A stretch of 15,705 nt of DNA from JBJXHB01 sp046160725 (GCA_046160725.1 JBJXHB010000393.1:1-15705), one strand, 5' to 3'. Counted from the stretch's first letter, positions 6,354-14,767 are shown. Notes: generated by a model from the letters alone, not told the origin. Program-made: numbers and translations.

Positions 6354-7172
6354 ATGCCTCGACATGACGACTTGACCGTGCCTCGCCCATCATTGCGCCG
6401 CCGCGCGGCCGGCTGGCTGGCGGCGCTTGCGCTGTCCGCCTGCGGTGGCGGTGGCGACAGCGGCGCGGCCGACTCCCGGACGGCCGATGTCAGCCAGAGC
6501 GCCGATGTGGCGGTGCTGATGATGGGCAACAGCCACACCGGGGGCGCCGGGTTGCCCGCCCGCCTGCAGGCGGCCCTGCAGGCAGCCCTGCCCGGCCGCA
6601 GCGTGTTCGTGTATGCCGTGCCGCGCCTGGCCTTTCTCGACGAACACCTCGAGGACCCCGCCACCTTGGCGCTGCTGGGCGCGCGGCGTTGGCAGGCGGT
6701 GGTGCTGCAGGCACAGAAGTACAGCAGCTCCGGCATGGTCGACTACCCGACCGCGGCGGCCGAGGAGCTGGTCCGGCGCGTGCGCAACAGCGGTGCGGTA
6801 CCGCTGCTGTACCCCGAATGGGCCCGCTACGGCGTCGATGAAGCCGACCGCATCTGGGCCCTGCATGCCGGCATCGCCGCGCGCGAGCCGGCCTGCGTGG
6901 CGCCGATTCCCCAGGCCTGGTCCCACGCGCTGGTGGCCGACCCCGCGCTGCGGCTGCACGCATCCGATGGCAATCACGCCGCCGAAGCGGGCGCGCAGCT
7001 GACCAGCCTGGTGCTGATGGCCACCATCACCGGCATCTCGCCGGCATCGGTCGGCGATGTGGCGGGCGGCGGCGAGGCCGGCTTGCAGGCCATGCTGCGC
7101 GGTGCGGCCGCGGCCGCACTGGCCGCGCACGGTGCCCGGTCGCTGTGCCCCGGGCAGCCGCTGATCCGCTGA
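6354..7172 (+). CDS. SGNH/GDSL-hydrolase-like lipoprotein
   Basis: This encodes a 272-aa protein. The signal ends LALSACGGGG, a lipobox with Cys30, so it is probably anchored to the membrane. Hydrolase signs are block I with the nucleophile in MMGNSHT (Ser60), a VVLQAQ strand at 116-121, a PLLYPEWARYG segment near 150-160, and a C-terminal ASDGNHAAEAGAQL with the expected Asp205-X-X-His208 pair. These fit an SGNH esterase/acetylhydrolase that could act on envelope polysaccharide or peptidoglycan O-acetyl groups; the substrate is unknown. ATG 6354 is used; GTG 6378 (MPRPSLRRRAAGWLAALALSAC) would give an equally good signal peptide. It lies 142 bp after the DUF3828-like gene and convergent with the kelch gene, with 40 bp between stops. 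Confidence 0.78.
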   Translation: MPRHDDLTVPRPSLRRRAAGWLAALALSACGGGGDSGAADSRTADVSQSADVAVLMMGNSHTGGAGLPARLQAALQAALPGRSVFVYAVPRLAFLDEHLEDPATLALLGARRWQAVVLQAQKYSSSGMVDYPTAAAEELVRRVRNSGAVPLLYPEWARYGVDEADRIWALHAGIAAREPACVAPIPQAWSHALVADPALRLHASDGNHAAEAGAQLTSLVLMATITGISPASVGDVAGGGEAGLQAMLRGAAAAALAAHGARSLCPGQPLIR

Positions 7173-7212
7173 CCCGCTCAGGGCCTGAAGTGGGCGCTCG
7201 CCTGGCCAGCAA

Positions 7213-8227
7213 TCAAGAGATCACCGGCACATAGCGCCAGCACTGGCGCGACTCGGTGCCGACCGCGTCGGAGGCGCCGGTGAAGCCACCCATCACCTGG
7301 ATGCCGTCGTTGACCACGACGGCCGCCAGGCCGTGGGCCCCCCAAGGCATGTCGGCCATCGCCGTCCATCCGCCCGCCAGCGCATCCAGGCGGGTCACCG
7401 AGGCCCGCACGCCACCGGGGCTGCTCTCGCCGCCGAAGGCATAGATGCGGCCCTGGAACGTGACCGCGGCCAGGCCGGCTCGCGCCTGCGGCAGGGCGGG
7501 CCCGTCGGTCCAGCGGTCGAGTGCCGGGTCGTAGATCTCGCAGCTGGCCAGGCTGGTCTGATCTCCGGCGCGGATGCCGGGCGCGCGGCCGCCGATCACG
7601 ACGATCCGCCCGTCCAGCACCGCTGCGCCGGCCGCGTTGCGCGCGGTGGTCAACGCCGCGGCACTGCTCCAGGTGCCGGCGACCGGGTCGTAGACGTCAT
7701 GGCTGGTCAGCGACCCGGTGGCGCCGTTGTCTCCGTTCCAGCCCCCGATCAGGTGAAGGCGGCCGTCCAGCACCACGATGGAGGAGGCAAAGCGCAGGCG
7801 CGGCGAGGCCGGGCCGATGGACCAGCTGCCGGCAACCGGGTCGAAGATCTGGTGCACCGTGCGCGCCTCGCCGCCGATGGCATGCACGCGGCCCGCGACG
7901 GCCGCCACGGCCAGATTGTCCGACCCGTTGGGCATGACCGGGCCGCTGGTCCAGGCGCCGGTTGCCGTGTCGAACTGCAGCGCCGTGCGCAGCGTGTCGT
8001 AGCCGCCGGCCGTGAACACCCGCGTGCCCACGGCAGCCGCGCCGAACTTCGCCAGCCCGACGGGCATGTCGGCCAGCGCCGACCAGCCGGGTGGCGGTGG
8101 CGGCGGGGGCGGCGGTGGGGGGGGGCGGAGGCGGAGGCGGGGACGGCGCGTCAGCACCGCCGCCGCCTCCGCAGGCCGCCGTGACGGCGGCCATCAAGGT
8201 CAAAAGTATCAGTCGGCGATCGTTCAT
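7213..8227 (-). pseudogene. kelch-repeat lipoprotein, frameshifted in a run of nine C
   Basis: ATG 8227 opens a lipoprotein signal (MNDRRLILLTLMAAVTAACG, lipobox TAAC) followed by Gly and Pro tracts. The rest of the protein is in another frame from about 8125 leftward. Six kelch-type repeats follow, each with a GR-hydrophobic-GG centre and most with a (Y/F)DP...W end: TRVFTAGGYD, GRVHAIGGEA, GRLHLIGGWN, GRIVVIGGRA, GRIYAFGGES and DGIQVMGGFT. They would form a six-bladed propeller on the cell surface or in the periplasm. The two frames meet in a C9 tract (G at 8117-8125 on the plus strand); eight C would join them exactly within a poly-Pro linker of about 17 Pro. With no other defect seen, this is either a homopolymer sequencing error, a recent mutation or a phase-variable switch. 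GTG 8157 is an alternative start for the kelch part but lacks a signal peptide. Confidence 0.75.
8117..8125 (-). repeat. C9 homopolymer at the kelch gene frameshift
   Basis: The minus strand has nine consecutive C here, inside a Pro-coding tract of CCG/CCT/CCC codons. Changing nine to eight restores one reading frame from the lipoprotein signal to the kelch repeats. Runs of this length are prone to slipped-strand mispairing, and also to sequencing error. Confidence 0.8.
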
Positions 8228-8342
8228 CGGCCTGGTCCGGCGTCCAATGCCAGGCTCCCGGGATGGGGCCTTCGTTGCAGGCGCAGAACGCAGTGGACCG
8301 ATGCCGCGCCGCCGACTCAAGGGGTTGCGGCTCCGATTGCCC

Positions 8343-8360
8343 TCCAAACCCGATCCAAAA
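8343..8360 (-). promoter_or_regulatory. TTGGA-N6-TTGGA direct repeat upstream of the kelch gene
   Basis: On the minus strand TTTTGGATCGGGTTTGGA has TTGGA at 8358-8354 and 8347-8343, an 11-bp period. It matches the site before the SGNH gene in TTTGGATC and in repeat spacing, with AAGAC upstream in both (8372-8368 here). It lies about 115 bp before the kelch ATG, in the 190-bp gap that follows the regulator gene. A TTGTCA at 8381-8376 could be a -35 element, but I see no well-spaced -10. Confidence 0.45.
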
Positions 8361-8417
8361 GATATTCGTCTTTTCTGACAAGCACTTGCAGCGGGCCGCC
8401 TGCGCCCGGGCCGGTGC

Positions 8418-10646
8418 TCAGCGCAGCCGCATCAGGTCCGCCACCTGGGTGTTCGCCACCTCCAGCCAGATGCTGTCGGCCTCCCCCAGCGCGAACCGGG
8501 CGCGCTCGGGCAGGGTGCCGATGGCGAGTTCGCCCAGTGCCTGACGCCGGCCGCTGGCCAGCCCCACCCGACGCCAGCGGTCACGGTCGCTGCGCGCCAG
8601 CACGGTGATGGCGCCATCGCGCAGCTGCCAGTCCAGCAGCTCCTCGCCCGCATCGAGCACCTCGATCCGCCGCTCGGGTAGCGGTGCGGTGCCGCTCGAT
8701 GCCCGCCACCGCAGCGGGCTCTCGCCGAGCGCCTGATACACGAAGCCGCTGCCGTCGGCCTGCCATGCCACGGCGCGGATCGGGGGGCGATCGGTGGGCT
8801 CGACACGGCCGGGCCCGCCGCTGGCGGCGAATCGCCACAGCTGCCACTGGCCGCCGCGGTCGCTGGCCACCCAGACCTCGTCGCGCTGCGGGTGCCAGGC
8901 CGGCTCGCCATAGTTCGCCGCGTCGGCGACCAGGGGCAGCGGCGCGCCGCCCTCGGCCGGCACGATGCACAGGCCGACCCGGCCCTGCGGACCGCAGCCG
9001 CCGATGAAGGCCAGCCGGTCCCCGCGCGGCGACCAGGCCGGCACGGCGACCCCGCCCGCGAGCGTGGTCAGCGCGCGCGCCGAGCTGCCATCGTGCGCGG
9101 CCAGCCAGAGTTGCGGCGTGCCGCTGCGGCGCGACACGAAAGCCAGCCGGTTGCCGGTGGGGTCCGGGCGCGGCACACGGTCGGACGCCACGCCCTGCAG
9201 GATGCGCTGCGGCGCCCCGGGCGGGGTCATGCGGGCGATGCTCACATGGGTGCGCATCAGCGAATAGACCAGGCTGCCGTCGAACGCCCGGGTCGGCGCA
9301 CTGCCCTCCAGGCCCAGCGGCTGGACGCGGCCATCGTGCCGCTGCCAGCGCTGCAGCACCCGCGTGTCCTGGTGGGTGGTCGAGAACACCAGGTCCTGGC
9401 CGTCGGCGGCATGGGCCAGGCCGTGCACGAAATGCAGCTTCAGCGAGGTCAGGCGACGCACCTGTCCGTCGGGGCGCCACTCGTACAGGTCGCGCGTGCC
9501 GTCGGACGGGTCGTGCCGCACGAAGGCCAGGTGGCTGCCGTCGGGCGCCCAGGAGGGCTGATGGTCGGCCATGGCCGCCGCGGGCGCGGTGGTCAGCCGC
9601 TTCATCCCGGTGCCGTCGGGGCCGATGGCGAACAGTCCGCCAACGCCCTCGCGTTCGGCACCGAACACGATGTGCCGGCCGTCGGGCGACCAGGCCAGCA
9701 GCGGGGTGGCCAGCTCGGCGCACGCCGCGAGCGGCGTCGGGGGCCGGGCAGGCCCGTCTGCCGGTGGCAAGGGCTGCAACCAGACCCGGCAACGCCCGCC
9801 ACCGTCCAGTGCCGAAAAGGCCAACGCCTGCCCATCGGGTGCCCAGGCGATGCTGCTGACATCGCCCAGCCCGCCGGCCAGCAGCGCGGGCGCTTGCTCG
9901 GGCCGGTCCAGGCGCCGCAGGTACAGCCCGCCGGCGCCGCGGCCGCGCCACCATGCAAAGGCCAGCCACCCGCCATCCGGCGACAGGGCGCCCAGGTATT
10001 CCACGCCCGGCTCCTGCGTCAGCGGCGTCGGTGCCGCGGGCCGCGTTGGCACCACGGCCTGCGCCGGGGCGCGCCCGGCGTCCGCCCCATCCGAGCCGGC
10101 CACCGGCCGGAGCAGCCAACCCAGCCCCAGCACCGCCGCCGAGGCGACCGCCCCCACGGCCAGCCACCGGCCCATCGACAACCGGTGGGCCACCGGGGGC
10201 GGTGGCAGCGACGGCGGTGCCGGCGGCATCTCCGGCATCGGCGACATCGGCGCCGCACCCGGCTGGCCCGCCGGATCCGCCGGCTGCGACAGCAGGCGCA
10301 CCGGCGCAATCAGCCGGTAGCCCTTCTTCGCGATGGTCTCCAGATAGCGCGGCGCATCGGGGTCGTCGCCCAGGGTCTGGCGGATTGTCCAGATGGCGGT
10401 GTTGATGGCCTTGGGCGCCACGAAGCGATTGCCGTCCCAGACCGCATCGACGATCTCGTCGCGCGTCACCGTGCGGCCCGCATGGCGCGCCAGCAACAGC
10501 AGCAGCTCCATCGCCTTGTGGCGCAGTGGCCGCACCTCGGCACCCCGGTGCAGCCGGTTGCCGCTGACATCGACCCGCCACTCGCCCAGCTCGAAGCCAG
10601 CCAGCCAGGGATCAGGGTCGGAATGGGGCGACGGGGGCAAGGTCAT
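8418..10646 (-). CDS. ToxR/CadC-like membrane-bound winged-helix regulator with TolB-like propeller
   Basis: This encodes a 742-aa one-component regulator. Residues about 18-115 are an OmpR/PhoB-type winged helix (Trans_reg_C): LRHKAMELLLLLARHAGRTV, then TRDEIVDAVWDG, the recognition-helix region KAINTAIWTIRQTLGDD, and the wing YLETIAKKGYRLIAPV. A Pro-rich linker (about 121-155) leads to one transmembrane helix at 161-179 (WLAVGAVASAAVLGLGWLL). The remaining roughly 560 residues are WD40/TolB-like (PD40) blades with recurring 'AWSPDGRHIVF', 'SWAPDGSHLAF' and 'AWSPRGDRLAF' units, predicted to be periplasmic. So it would sense an envelope or periplasmic signal and bind DNA from the membrane. 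ATG 10646 starts just before the winged helix; the frame stays open further upstream without family-like sequence. It is followed by the kelch gene on the same strand, a likely target. Confidence 0.9.
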   Translation of the reverse strand: MTLPPSPHSDPDPWLAGFELGEWRVDVSGNRLHRGAEVRPLRHKAMELLLLLARHAGRTVTRDEIVDAVWDGNRFVAPKAINTAIWTIRQTLGDDPDAPRYLETIAKKGYRLIAPVRLLSQPADPAGQPGAAPMSPMPEMPPAPPSLPPPPVAHRLSMGRWLAVGAVASAAVLGLGWLLRPVAGSDGADAGRAPAQAVVPTRPAAPTPLTQEPGVEYLGALSPDGGWLAFAWWRGRGAGGLYLRRLDRPEQAPALLAGGLGDVSSIAWAPDGQALAFSALDGGGRCRVWLQPLPPADGPARPPTPLAACAELATPLLAWSPDGRHIVFGAEREGVGGLFAIGPDGTGMKRLTTAPAAAMADHQPSWAPDGSHLAFVRHDPSDGTRDLYEWRPDGQVRRLTSLKLHFVHGLAHAADGQDLVFSTTHQDTRVLQRWQRHDGRVQPLGLEGSAPTRAFDGSLVYSLMRTHVSIARMTPPGAPQRILQGVASDRVPRPDPTGNRLAFVSRRSGTPQLWLAAHDGSSARALTTLAGGVAVPAWSPRGDRLAFIGGCGPQGRVGLCIVPAEGGAPLPLVADAANYGEPAWHPQRDEVWVASDRGGQWQLWRFAASGGPGRVEPTDRPPIRAVAWQADGSGFVYQALGESPLRWRASSGTAPLPERRIEVLDAGEELLDWQLRDGAITVLARSDRDRWRRVGLASGRRQALGELAIGTLPERARFALGEADSIWLEVANTQVADLMRLR

Positions 10647-10811
10647 GGCGCCGCACAGCGCTTCGCGAACGCGGCCCTGCCGACCCGGGAAAGTGTACGG
10701 TGGCCCGCACCGGAGCCGGCCCGTGACGGCCGACCTCGAAACCGATGCAACCAACGCCGCCCCGCGCCGAAACACGGCTGCGACAGGCCCGGGCGACGAT
10801 GTCGCCCATCG
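10647..10811. other. intergenic region upstream of the regulator gene
   Basis: This stretch should hold the minus-strand promoter of the regulator. A possible minus-strand -10, TACACT, lies in the GTGTAC region near 10693-10698, without a clear -35. I find no TTGGA direct repeat, so there is no sign of autoregulation through that motif. Confidence 0.35.
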
Positions 10812-11018
10812 ATGCCCACCGCATGGAGCACCGACCTGGGCCGCGAGGCGGTGCGCGAGGGCTTGACGTCGATCCGCATCGTCAACGTGCCGACGTCGGC
10901 GCAGCGCGCGTAGCGCTTCGAGGGCGGCGTGCTGACGATGGCCGCGCCCTGGGCCCTGGGCGCCGAGGCGCTGCATCGCGACGGCGAGATCCGCGACCTG
11001 CTGATGGCGCGGCTCTGA
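10812..11018 (+). pseudogene. gene remnant with an in-frame TAG
   Basis: From ATG 10812 the plus strand encodes 33 residues (MPTAWSTDLGREAVREGLTS...), then TAG at 10911-10913, then 34 more in the same frame (RFEGGVLTMAAPWALGAEAL...LLMARL) to TGA 11018. Codon third positions are almost all G/C on both sides of the TAG, and the translation reads like the C-terminal part of a soluble protein. This suggests a decayed gene fragment. Because the whole window is G+C-rich, codon bias is weak evidence. I do not recognise the family. Confidence 0.35.
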
Positions 11019-11054
11019 GCGGCCGGTGCCCACGGGCTGGCGTGCCGCTGAAGC

Positions 11055-11067
11055 CCGACAATGTCGG
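11055..11067 (+). promoter_or_regulatory. short palindrome upstream of the 105-aa gene
   Basis: CCGACA and TGTCGG flank a central A, giving a perfect 13-bp inverted repeat 39 bp before ATG 11107. GACAAT inside it also resembles a -10 element. It could be an operator or a promoter, but it is short and may be chance. Confidence 0.25.
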
Positions 11068-11106
11068 CCCGCCAAGTATTGGCCCTCTCTCACCTTCTCG
11101 CGGCGC

Positions 11107-11424
11107 ATGGCCATGGACCTGAAGCTTCCCATCGAGATCACCGACGAACTCAGCGACGGCGAGGTGATCGCGCACGGCGAGCTCGACCTCGCCTCCGGCG
11201 AGATCCGTCAGGTCCGCTACGAGGACTACGACACGACCACGCAGGGCATTCCCGCGGCGCGCAAGGACTATGAATTCAGCGTCGGCACTCTTCGCAGCGG
11301 CACGCGCGAGGTGGAATTCCGCGTCGAGGCCGACGCCCTGAGCGGCGGCTACTCGATCACCGCCAGCGAGCTGCTTGAGCTCAAGGGCCGCGCCGCCAAG
11401 CTGTTCTCGCAGCGGCCGGGCTGA
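11107..11424 (+). CDS. small hypothetical protein
   Basis: This encodes a 105-aa acidic protein starting MAMDLKLPIEITDELSDGEV; the second Met codon (11113) is an alternative start. No clear ribosome binding site precedes either. The sequence alternates short strands (IAHGELDLASGEIRQVRYED, then KDYEFSVGTL and REVEFRVEAD) and ends with a helix (SITASELLELKGRAAKLFSQ). This suggests a compact cytosolic alpha/beta protein without signal peptide or membrane segment. I do not recognise a family. It is convergent with hsdR, with 38 bp between stops, and no operon partner is visible. Confidence 0.65.
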   Translation: MAMDLKLPIEITDELSDGEVIAHGELDLASGEIRQVRYEDYDTTTQGIPAARKDYEFSVGTLRSGTREVEFRVEADALSGGYSITASELLELKGRAAKLFSQRPG

Positions 11425-11462
11425 GGCTGGCCACTGGCCTGGAGCCGCCTCGAGCGTCCCGC

Positions 11463-14400
11463 CTATCGGCCAGAAGAAGCATCGACGCGGCCCTTTGTCG
11501 ATCGAGCCCGTAACGCCTCATACAGCTGCGCCGGCCCCAGCAAAATGTCCTTCAACCCCGCCTGCACCTTCGCCGACCCCAAGGCCTGCGAACTCATGGC
11601 CTGATGCGCCTCGAACGCATCGATGATCGCGTCGACCAGCGCCTTGTTCAGGTCGGGTGAGTTGGCGAACTGCTCCTTGCTGTTGCTGGCCGCCTGCTGC
11701 ACCAGCGTCTCGTTCTCCAGCAGCTTGCCCTTGAGCACACCGTTCACGTAGACCAGCTGATCGTCGTCGGTCAGCTCGCCCTCGAACAGGCCGTTCACCT
11801 TCTCGATGATCTCGTTCAGGTAGGCCTGCTGCTTCTCCTGCAGCGTGCCGCTGCCCACGGCGTCGATCGGCGGCAGCTTGTAGGTGCCATCGGCGTTCAG
11901 CGTCATGGGCTGCTGGCCCCGGTCTTTCAGCGTGTGGTGCGTCAGCACGACCTTGGACAGATCCACCTGCACCCGCTCGCGCCCGAACTCCAGCAGCGGC
12001 AGCAGCCGCTTGAAGAAGATGAAGCGCATTTCAATGGCCGTGTTGCCGTAGTCGAAGATCTGGCTCAGGAAGGCATACAGGCGCACATACGCCGCCATGT
12101 CGCCCTTGAAGAGCACCAGCGCGTCCAGCGTGTCCTTGGCGGCTCTCGCGGCCTTGTCGTCATTCAGCACCTCGGCGCTGGCCTTCTCGGTCTGAGCAGC
12201 CTTGTATCGCCTCAGCAGCCGGTCGGCCACGGGTGCGATGGCGGCGTCCAGTTGCTTCTGCGTGCCCTGCGGGTCCAGCTCGACCTGCACCACGCGCTCC
12301 ACCTCGAAGTCGTCGTAGTGGCCCGCTGCGTCCAGCTTGGCGCGCAGGTCGTAGACCAGGTGCGGGTCGGTGACGCTCTCCAGCTCGGCCGTCTCGTAGT
12401 AGGTCTTGAAGGCCTTCAGCACCTCGGCCGGGTCGTTGACGAAGTCGAGGATGTAGGTCGTGTCCTTGCCCGGGTGCGCCCGGTTCAGACGCGACAGCGT
12501 CTGCACCGCCTGGATGCCACCCAGCATCTTGTCCACGTACATGCCGCACAGCAGCGGCTGGTCGAAGCCGGTCTGGAACTTGTTGGCCACCAGCAGCAGG
12601 TGGTAGTCCGGCCCCGCGAAGGTCTCGCGGATGTCTCGGCCCTTCAGGCCTGGGTTCAGGTGCGGGCTGGTTTCGGTCACCGCCTCAGGGAAGCTCTCGG
12701 CATCGTGCACCTCGCCCGAGAACGCCACCAGCACGCCCAGCGGGTAGTGGCGGTTTTGGATGTAGGCGCGCATGGCCTTCTGCCAGCGCACCGCCTCCTT
12801 GCGGCTGGCCACCACCACCATGGCCTTGGCCTGGCCGTTCAGCAGCGGCTGCACGTTCTCGCGGTAGTGCTCCACCACCACCTGCACCTTCTGCGCGATG
12901 TTGTAGGGGTGCAGGCGAACCCACTGCATGATCCCCTTCATCGCCGCGCTGCGCTCCACCTGCGCCTCGTCGTACGCCTGGCCGTCGTGCGCCAGCTTGA
13001 AGGCCAGCTTGTAGCTGGTGTAGTTCTTCAGAACATCGAGGATGAAGCCCTCCTCGATGGCCTGGCGCATCGAGTACACGTGGAAGGCCTGCGGCAACCC
13101 GTCGGGCCCTGGCCGCCCAAAAAGCTCCAGCGTCTTGGCCTTGGGCGTTGCGGTGAAGGCGACGTAAGTCAGGCCCTTGGCGGCACCGCCTGCCGCCTTG
13201 GCCTCCATCTGGGCCGCCAGCAGCACCTCGGTGTCCACCTCGCCGCCGTCCTGCACCTCCGCCCATTCCTCGGCTGAGAGCAGCTGCTTCAGCTTGGCCG
13301 CCGCCTCGCCGGTCTGCGAGCTGTGCGCCTCGTCGGCGATGACAGCGAACCGCTTGCCCTCGGTGGCCGCCAGTTCCTGCACCGCCTCCAGCGCGAATGG
13401 AAAGGTCTGGATCGTGCAGACGATGATCTTCTTGCCGTCCTTCAGCGCCTGGCCCAGCTGCGCGCTCTTGCTGCCGGACTCGTTGGTGATGGTGGCCACC
13501 ACGCCCGTGGTGCGCTCGAAGTCGAAGATCGCCTCCTGCAACTGTGCGTCCAGCACGTTGCGGTCGCTCACCACCAGCACGCTGTCGAACATCTTGTGGT
13601 GCTGTGCGTCGTGCAGGTCCGCCAGGAAGTGCGCCGTCCAGGCGATGGAGTTGGTCTTCCCAGACCCGGCCGAGTGCTGGATCAGGTAGCGCTGGCCCGG
13701 TCCCTGTGCCAATACGTCGGCCACCAGTTTGCGGGTGGCGTCGAGTTGGTGGTAGCGCGGAAAGATCACCGCCTTGAGCTGCTTCTTCTCGTCGCGCTTG
13801 CCCACCAGGTAGCGGTGCAGGATGTCCAGCCAGCTCTCACGCGCCCAGACCTCCTCCCACAGGTAGGCCGTGGCAAAGCCCTGCGGGTTGGGCGCGTTGC
13901 CGGCGCCACCCTGGTTGCCGCGGTTGAAGGGCAGGAAGCTCGTCGCCGGGCCGGCCAGGCGGGTGGCCATCATCACCTCGCTCTGGCTCACGGCGAAGTG
14001 CACCAGCGCACCATCCGGAAAGCCCAGCACCGGCTCTGTGACGCCGCCCTTCGGGCTGGGGTGCCGGTCGAAGCGGTACTGGTCCACCGCGTCGTGCACG
14101 CTCTGCGTGAAGTCCGACTTCAGCTCGGCCGTGGCCACCGGCACGCCGTTCAGGCACAGCACCAGGTCGAGCGCTTCCTTGGGTGCGTTGGGCGAGTGGT
14201 GCACCTGGCGCAGCACGCGCAGGCGGTTGGCCTCGTAGCGCGCGTGGATGGCCGGGTTCAGGCCGAGCGCCGGCTTGAACTGCGCCAGCTGCAGCGGCTC
14301 TTTCAGGCCCAGCATCTCCACGCCGCGCCGCAGCACCTCCAGCGTGCCGCGCTCGTGCAGGCTCTTGCGGACGCGGTCGGCCAGCACCTGCGGCAATTGG

Positions 14401-14591
14401 GCGCCGTGGGTCTTCTCCAGCCGTTGCCAGCTCTCGGGTTGCGAGGCCTTCAGCCAACCCAGCAGGTCGGGCAGGTACAGGCCGTTGGCGGTTTGAAAGC
14501 CGCTGGCCGCACCTTCTTCATACAGCCAGCCGTGCTGCGCCAGGTGGTCGCAGATCTCGGCCTCGAAGTGCTTTTCCTGGTGCAGGCTCAT
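11463..14591 (-). CDS. hsdR: type I restriction endonuclease subunit R
   Basis: This encodes a 1042-aa HsdR, the motor and nuclease subunit that translocates and cleaves unmethylated DNA when bound to HsdM2S. The N-terminal PD-(D/E)XK nuclease is seen as Asp142 in ALDLVLCLNG and ELK at 156-158. The SF2 helicase motifs are present: Walker A in HSAGSGKTNS (Lys312), DEAH at 420-423, TATP at 480-483, QTGFDQPLL near 673-681, and motif VI QTLSRLNR at 697-704. A helical C-terminal region follows. Length and motifs indicate an intact protein. ATG 14591 overlaps the stop of the upstream nucleotidyltransferase remnant (ATGA), implying translational coupling. By eye its base composition is less G+C-rich than the envelope cluster, which fits horizontal acquisition. 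hsdS lies upstream on the same strand; hsdM would be beyond the right edge. Confidence 0.95.
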   Translation of the reverse strand: MSLHQEKHFEAEICDHLAQHGWLYEEGAASGFQTANGLYLPDLLGWLKASQPESWQRLEKTHGAQLPQVLADRVRKSLHERGTLEVLRRGVEMLGLKEPLQLAQFKPALGLNPAIHARYEANRLRVLRQVHHSPNAPKEALDLVLCLNGVPVATAELKSDFTQSVHDAVDQYRFDRHPSPKGGVTEPVLGFPDGALVHFAVSQSEVMMATRLAGPATSFLPFNRGNQGGAGNAPNPQGFATAYLWEEVWARESWLDILHRYLVGKRDEKKQLKAVIFPRYHQLDATRKLVADVLAQGPGQRYLIQHSAGSGKTNSIAWTAHFLADLHDAQHHKMFDSVLVVSDRNVLDAQLQEAIFDFERTTGVVATITNESGSKSAQLGQALKDGKKIIVCTIQTFPFALEAVQELAATEGKRFAVIADEAHSSQTGEAAAKLKQLLSAEEWAEVQDGGEVDTEVLLAAQMEAKAAGGAAKGLTYVAFTATPKAKTLELFGRPGPDGLPQAFHVYSMRQAIEEGFILDVLKNYTSYKLAFKLAHDGQAYDEAQVERSAAMKGIMQWVRLHPYNIAQKVQVVVEHYRENVQPLLNGQAKAMVVVASRKEAVRWQKAMRAYIQNRHYPLGVLVAFSGEVHDAESFPEAVTETSPHLNPGLKGRDIRETFAGPDYHLLLVANKFQTGFDQPLLCGMYVDKMLGGIQAVQTLSRLNRAHPGKDTTYILDFVNDPAEVLKAFKTYYETAELESVTDPHLVYDLRAKLDAAGHYDDFEVERVVQVELDPQGTQKQLDAAIAPVADRLLRRYKAAQTEKASAEVLNDDKAARAAKDTLDALVLFKGDMAAYVRLYAFLSQIFDYGNTAIEMRFIFFKRLLPLLEFGRERVQVDLSKVVLTHHTLKDRGQQPMTLNADGTYKLPPIDAVGSGTLQEKQQAYLNEIIEKVNGLFEGELTDDDQLVYVNGVLKGKLLENETLVQQAASNSKEQFANSPDLNKALVDAIIDAFEAHQAMSSQALGSAKVQAGLKDILLGPAQLYEALRARSTKGRVDASSGR

Positions 14592-14767
14592 GGGCTCAAT
14601 GCCTTCAGACGTTCCATGACCAGGCCGGCGCGCACGGTCTCGGCCAGCAGGTCGGTGACCAGCAAGCCCGCCACGGCGCCGCCCAGAAAGACCATCTGCT
14701 CGCACAGCGGCCCCAGGGCCTGGGCCACCTGGCGCAGCTGGGGCAGGTTGGGGTCATCGGCGCGCAT
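14588..14767 (-). pseudogene. nucleotidyltransferase remnant (AbiEii-like), internally deleted
   Basis: This encodes a 59-aa protein. Residues 1-47 match, from memory, the start of a nucleotidyltransferase family: a helical opening (LPQLRQVAQALGPL), then MVFLGGAVAGLLVTDLLAETVRA. The GG-X5-LLxTD step normally leads directly into 'TxDVD', where the two metal-binding Asp of the Pol-beta fold lie. Here the sequence jumps after VRA to GLVMERLKALSP and stops. That ending resembles the C-terminus of full-length members (about 200-230 aa), so an in-frame deletion of most of the protein is the simplest reading. The catalytic core is absent, so no transferase activity is expected. The start overlaps the winged-helix gene by 14 bp and the stop overlaps hsdR (ATGA). 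The family call relies on a short segment. Confidence 0.6.

Noticed and set aside
8084..8164. G/C-rich tandem repeat near the kelch gene start as a VNTR or G-quadruplex element
   Set aside because: It is explained by a Pro-rich linker coded by CCG/CCT/CCC/CCA codons. Only the C9 run within it needs a separate explanation.
8892..10913. 673-codon plus-strand open frame
   Set aside because: It is antisense to the membrane-bound regulator, whose domains are clear. The plus translation is Arg/Gly/Gln-rich without domains.
10647..11141. Upstream in-frame extension of the regulator gene to 11141
   Set aside because: The extra residues have no domain character. The winged helix begins shortly after ATG 10646, as usual for this family.
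11934..13277. 447-codon plus-strand open frame
   Set aside because: It is antisense to hsdR, whose nuclease and helicase motifs are intact. It is a by-product of G+C-rich codon bias.
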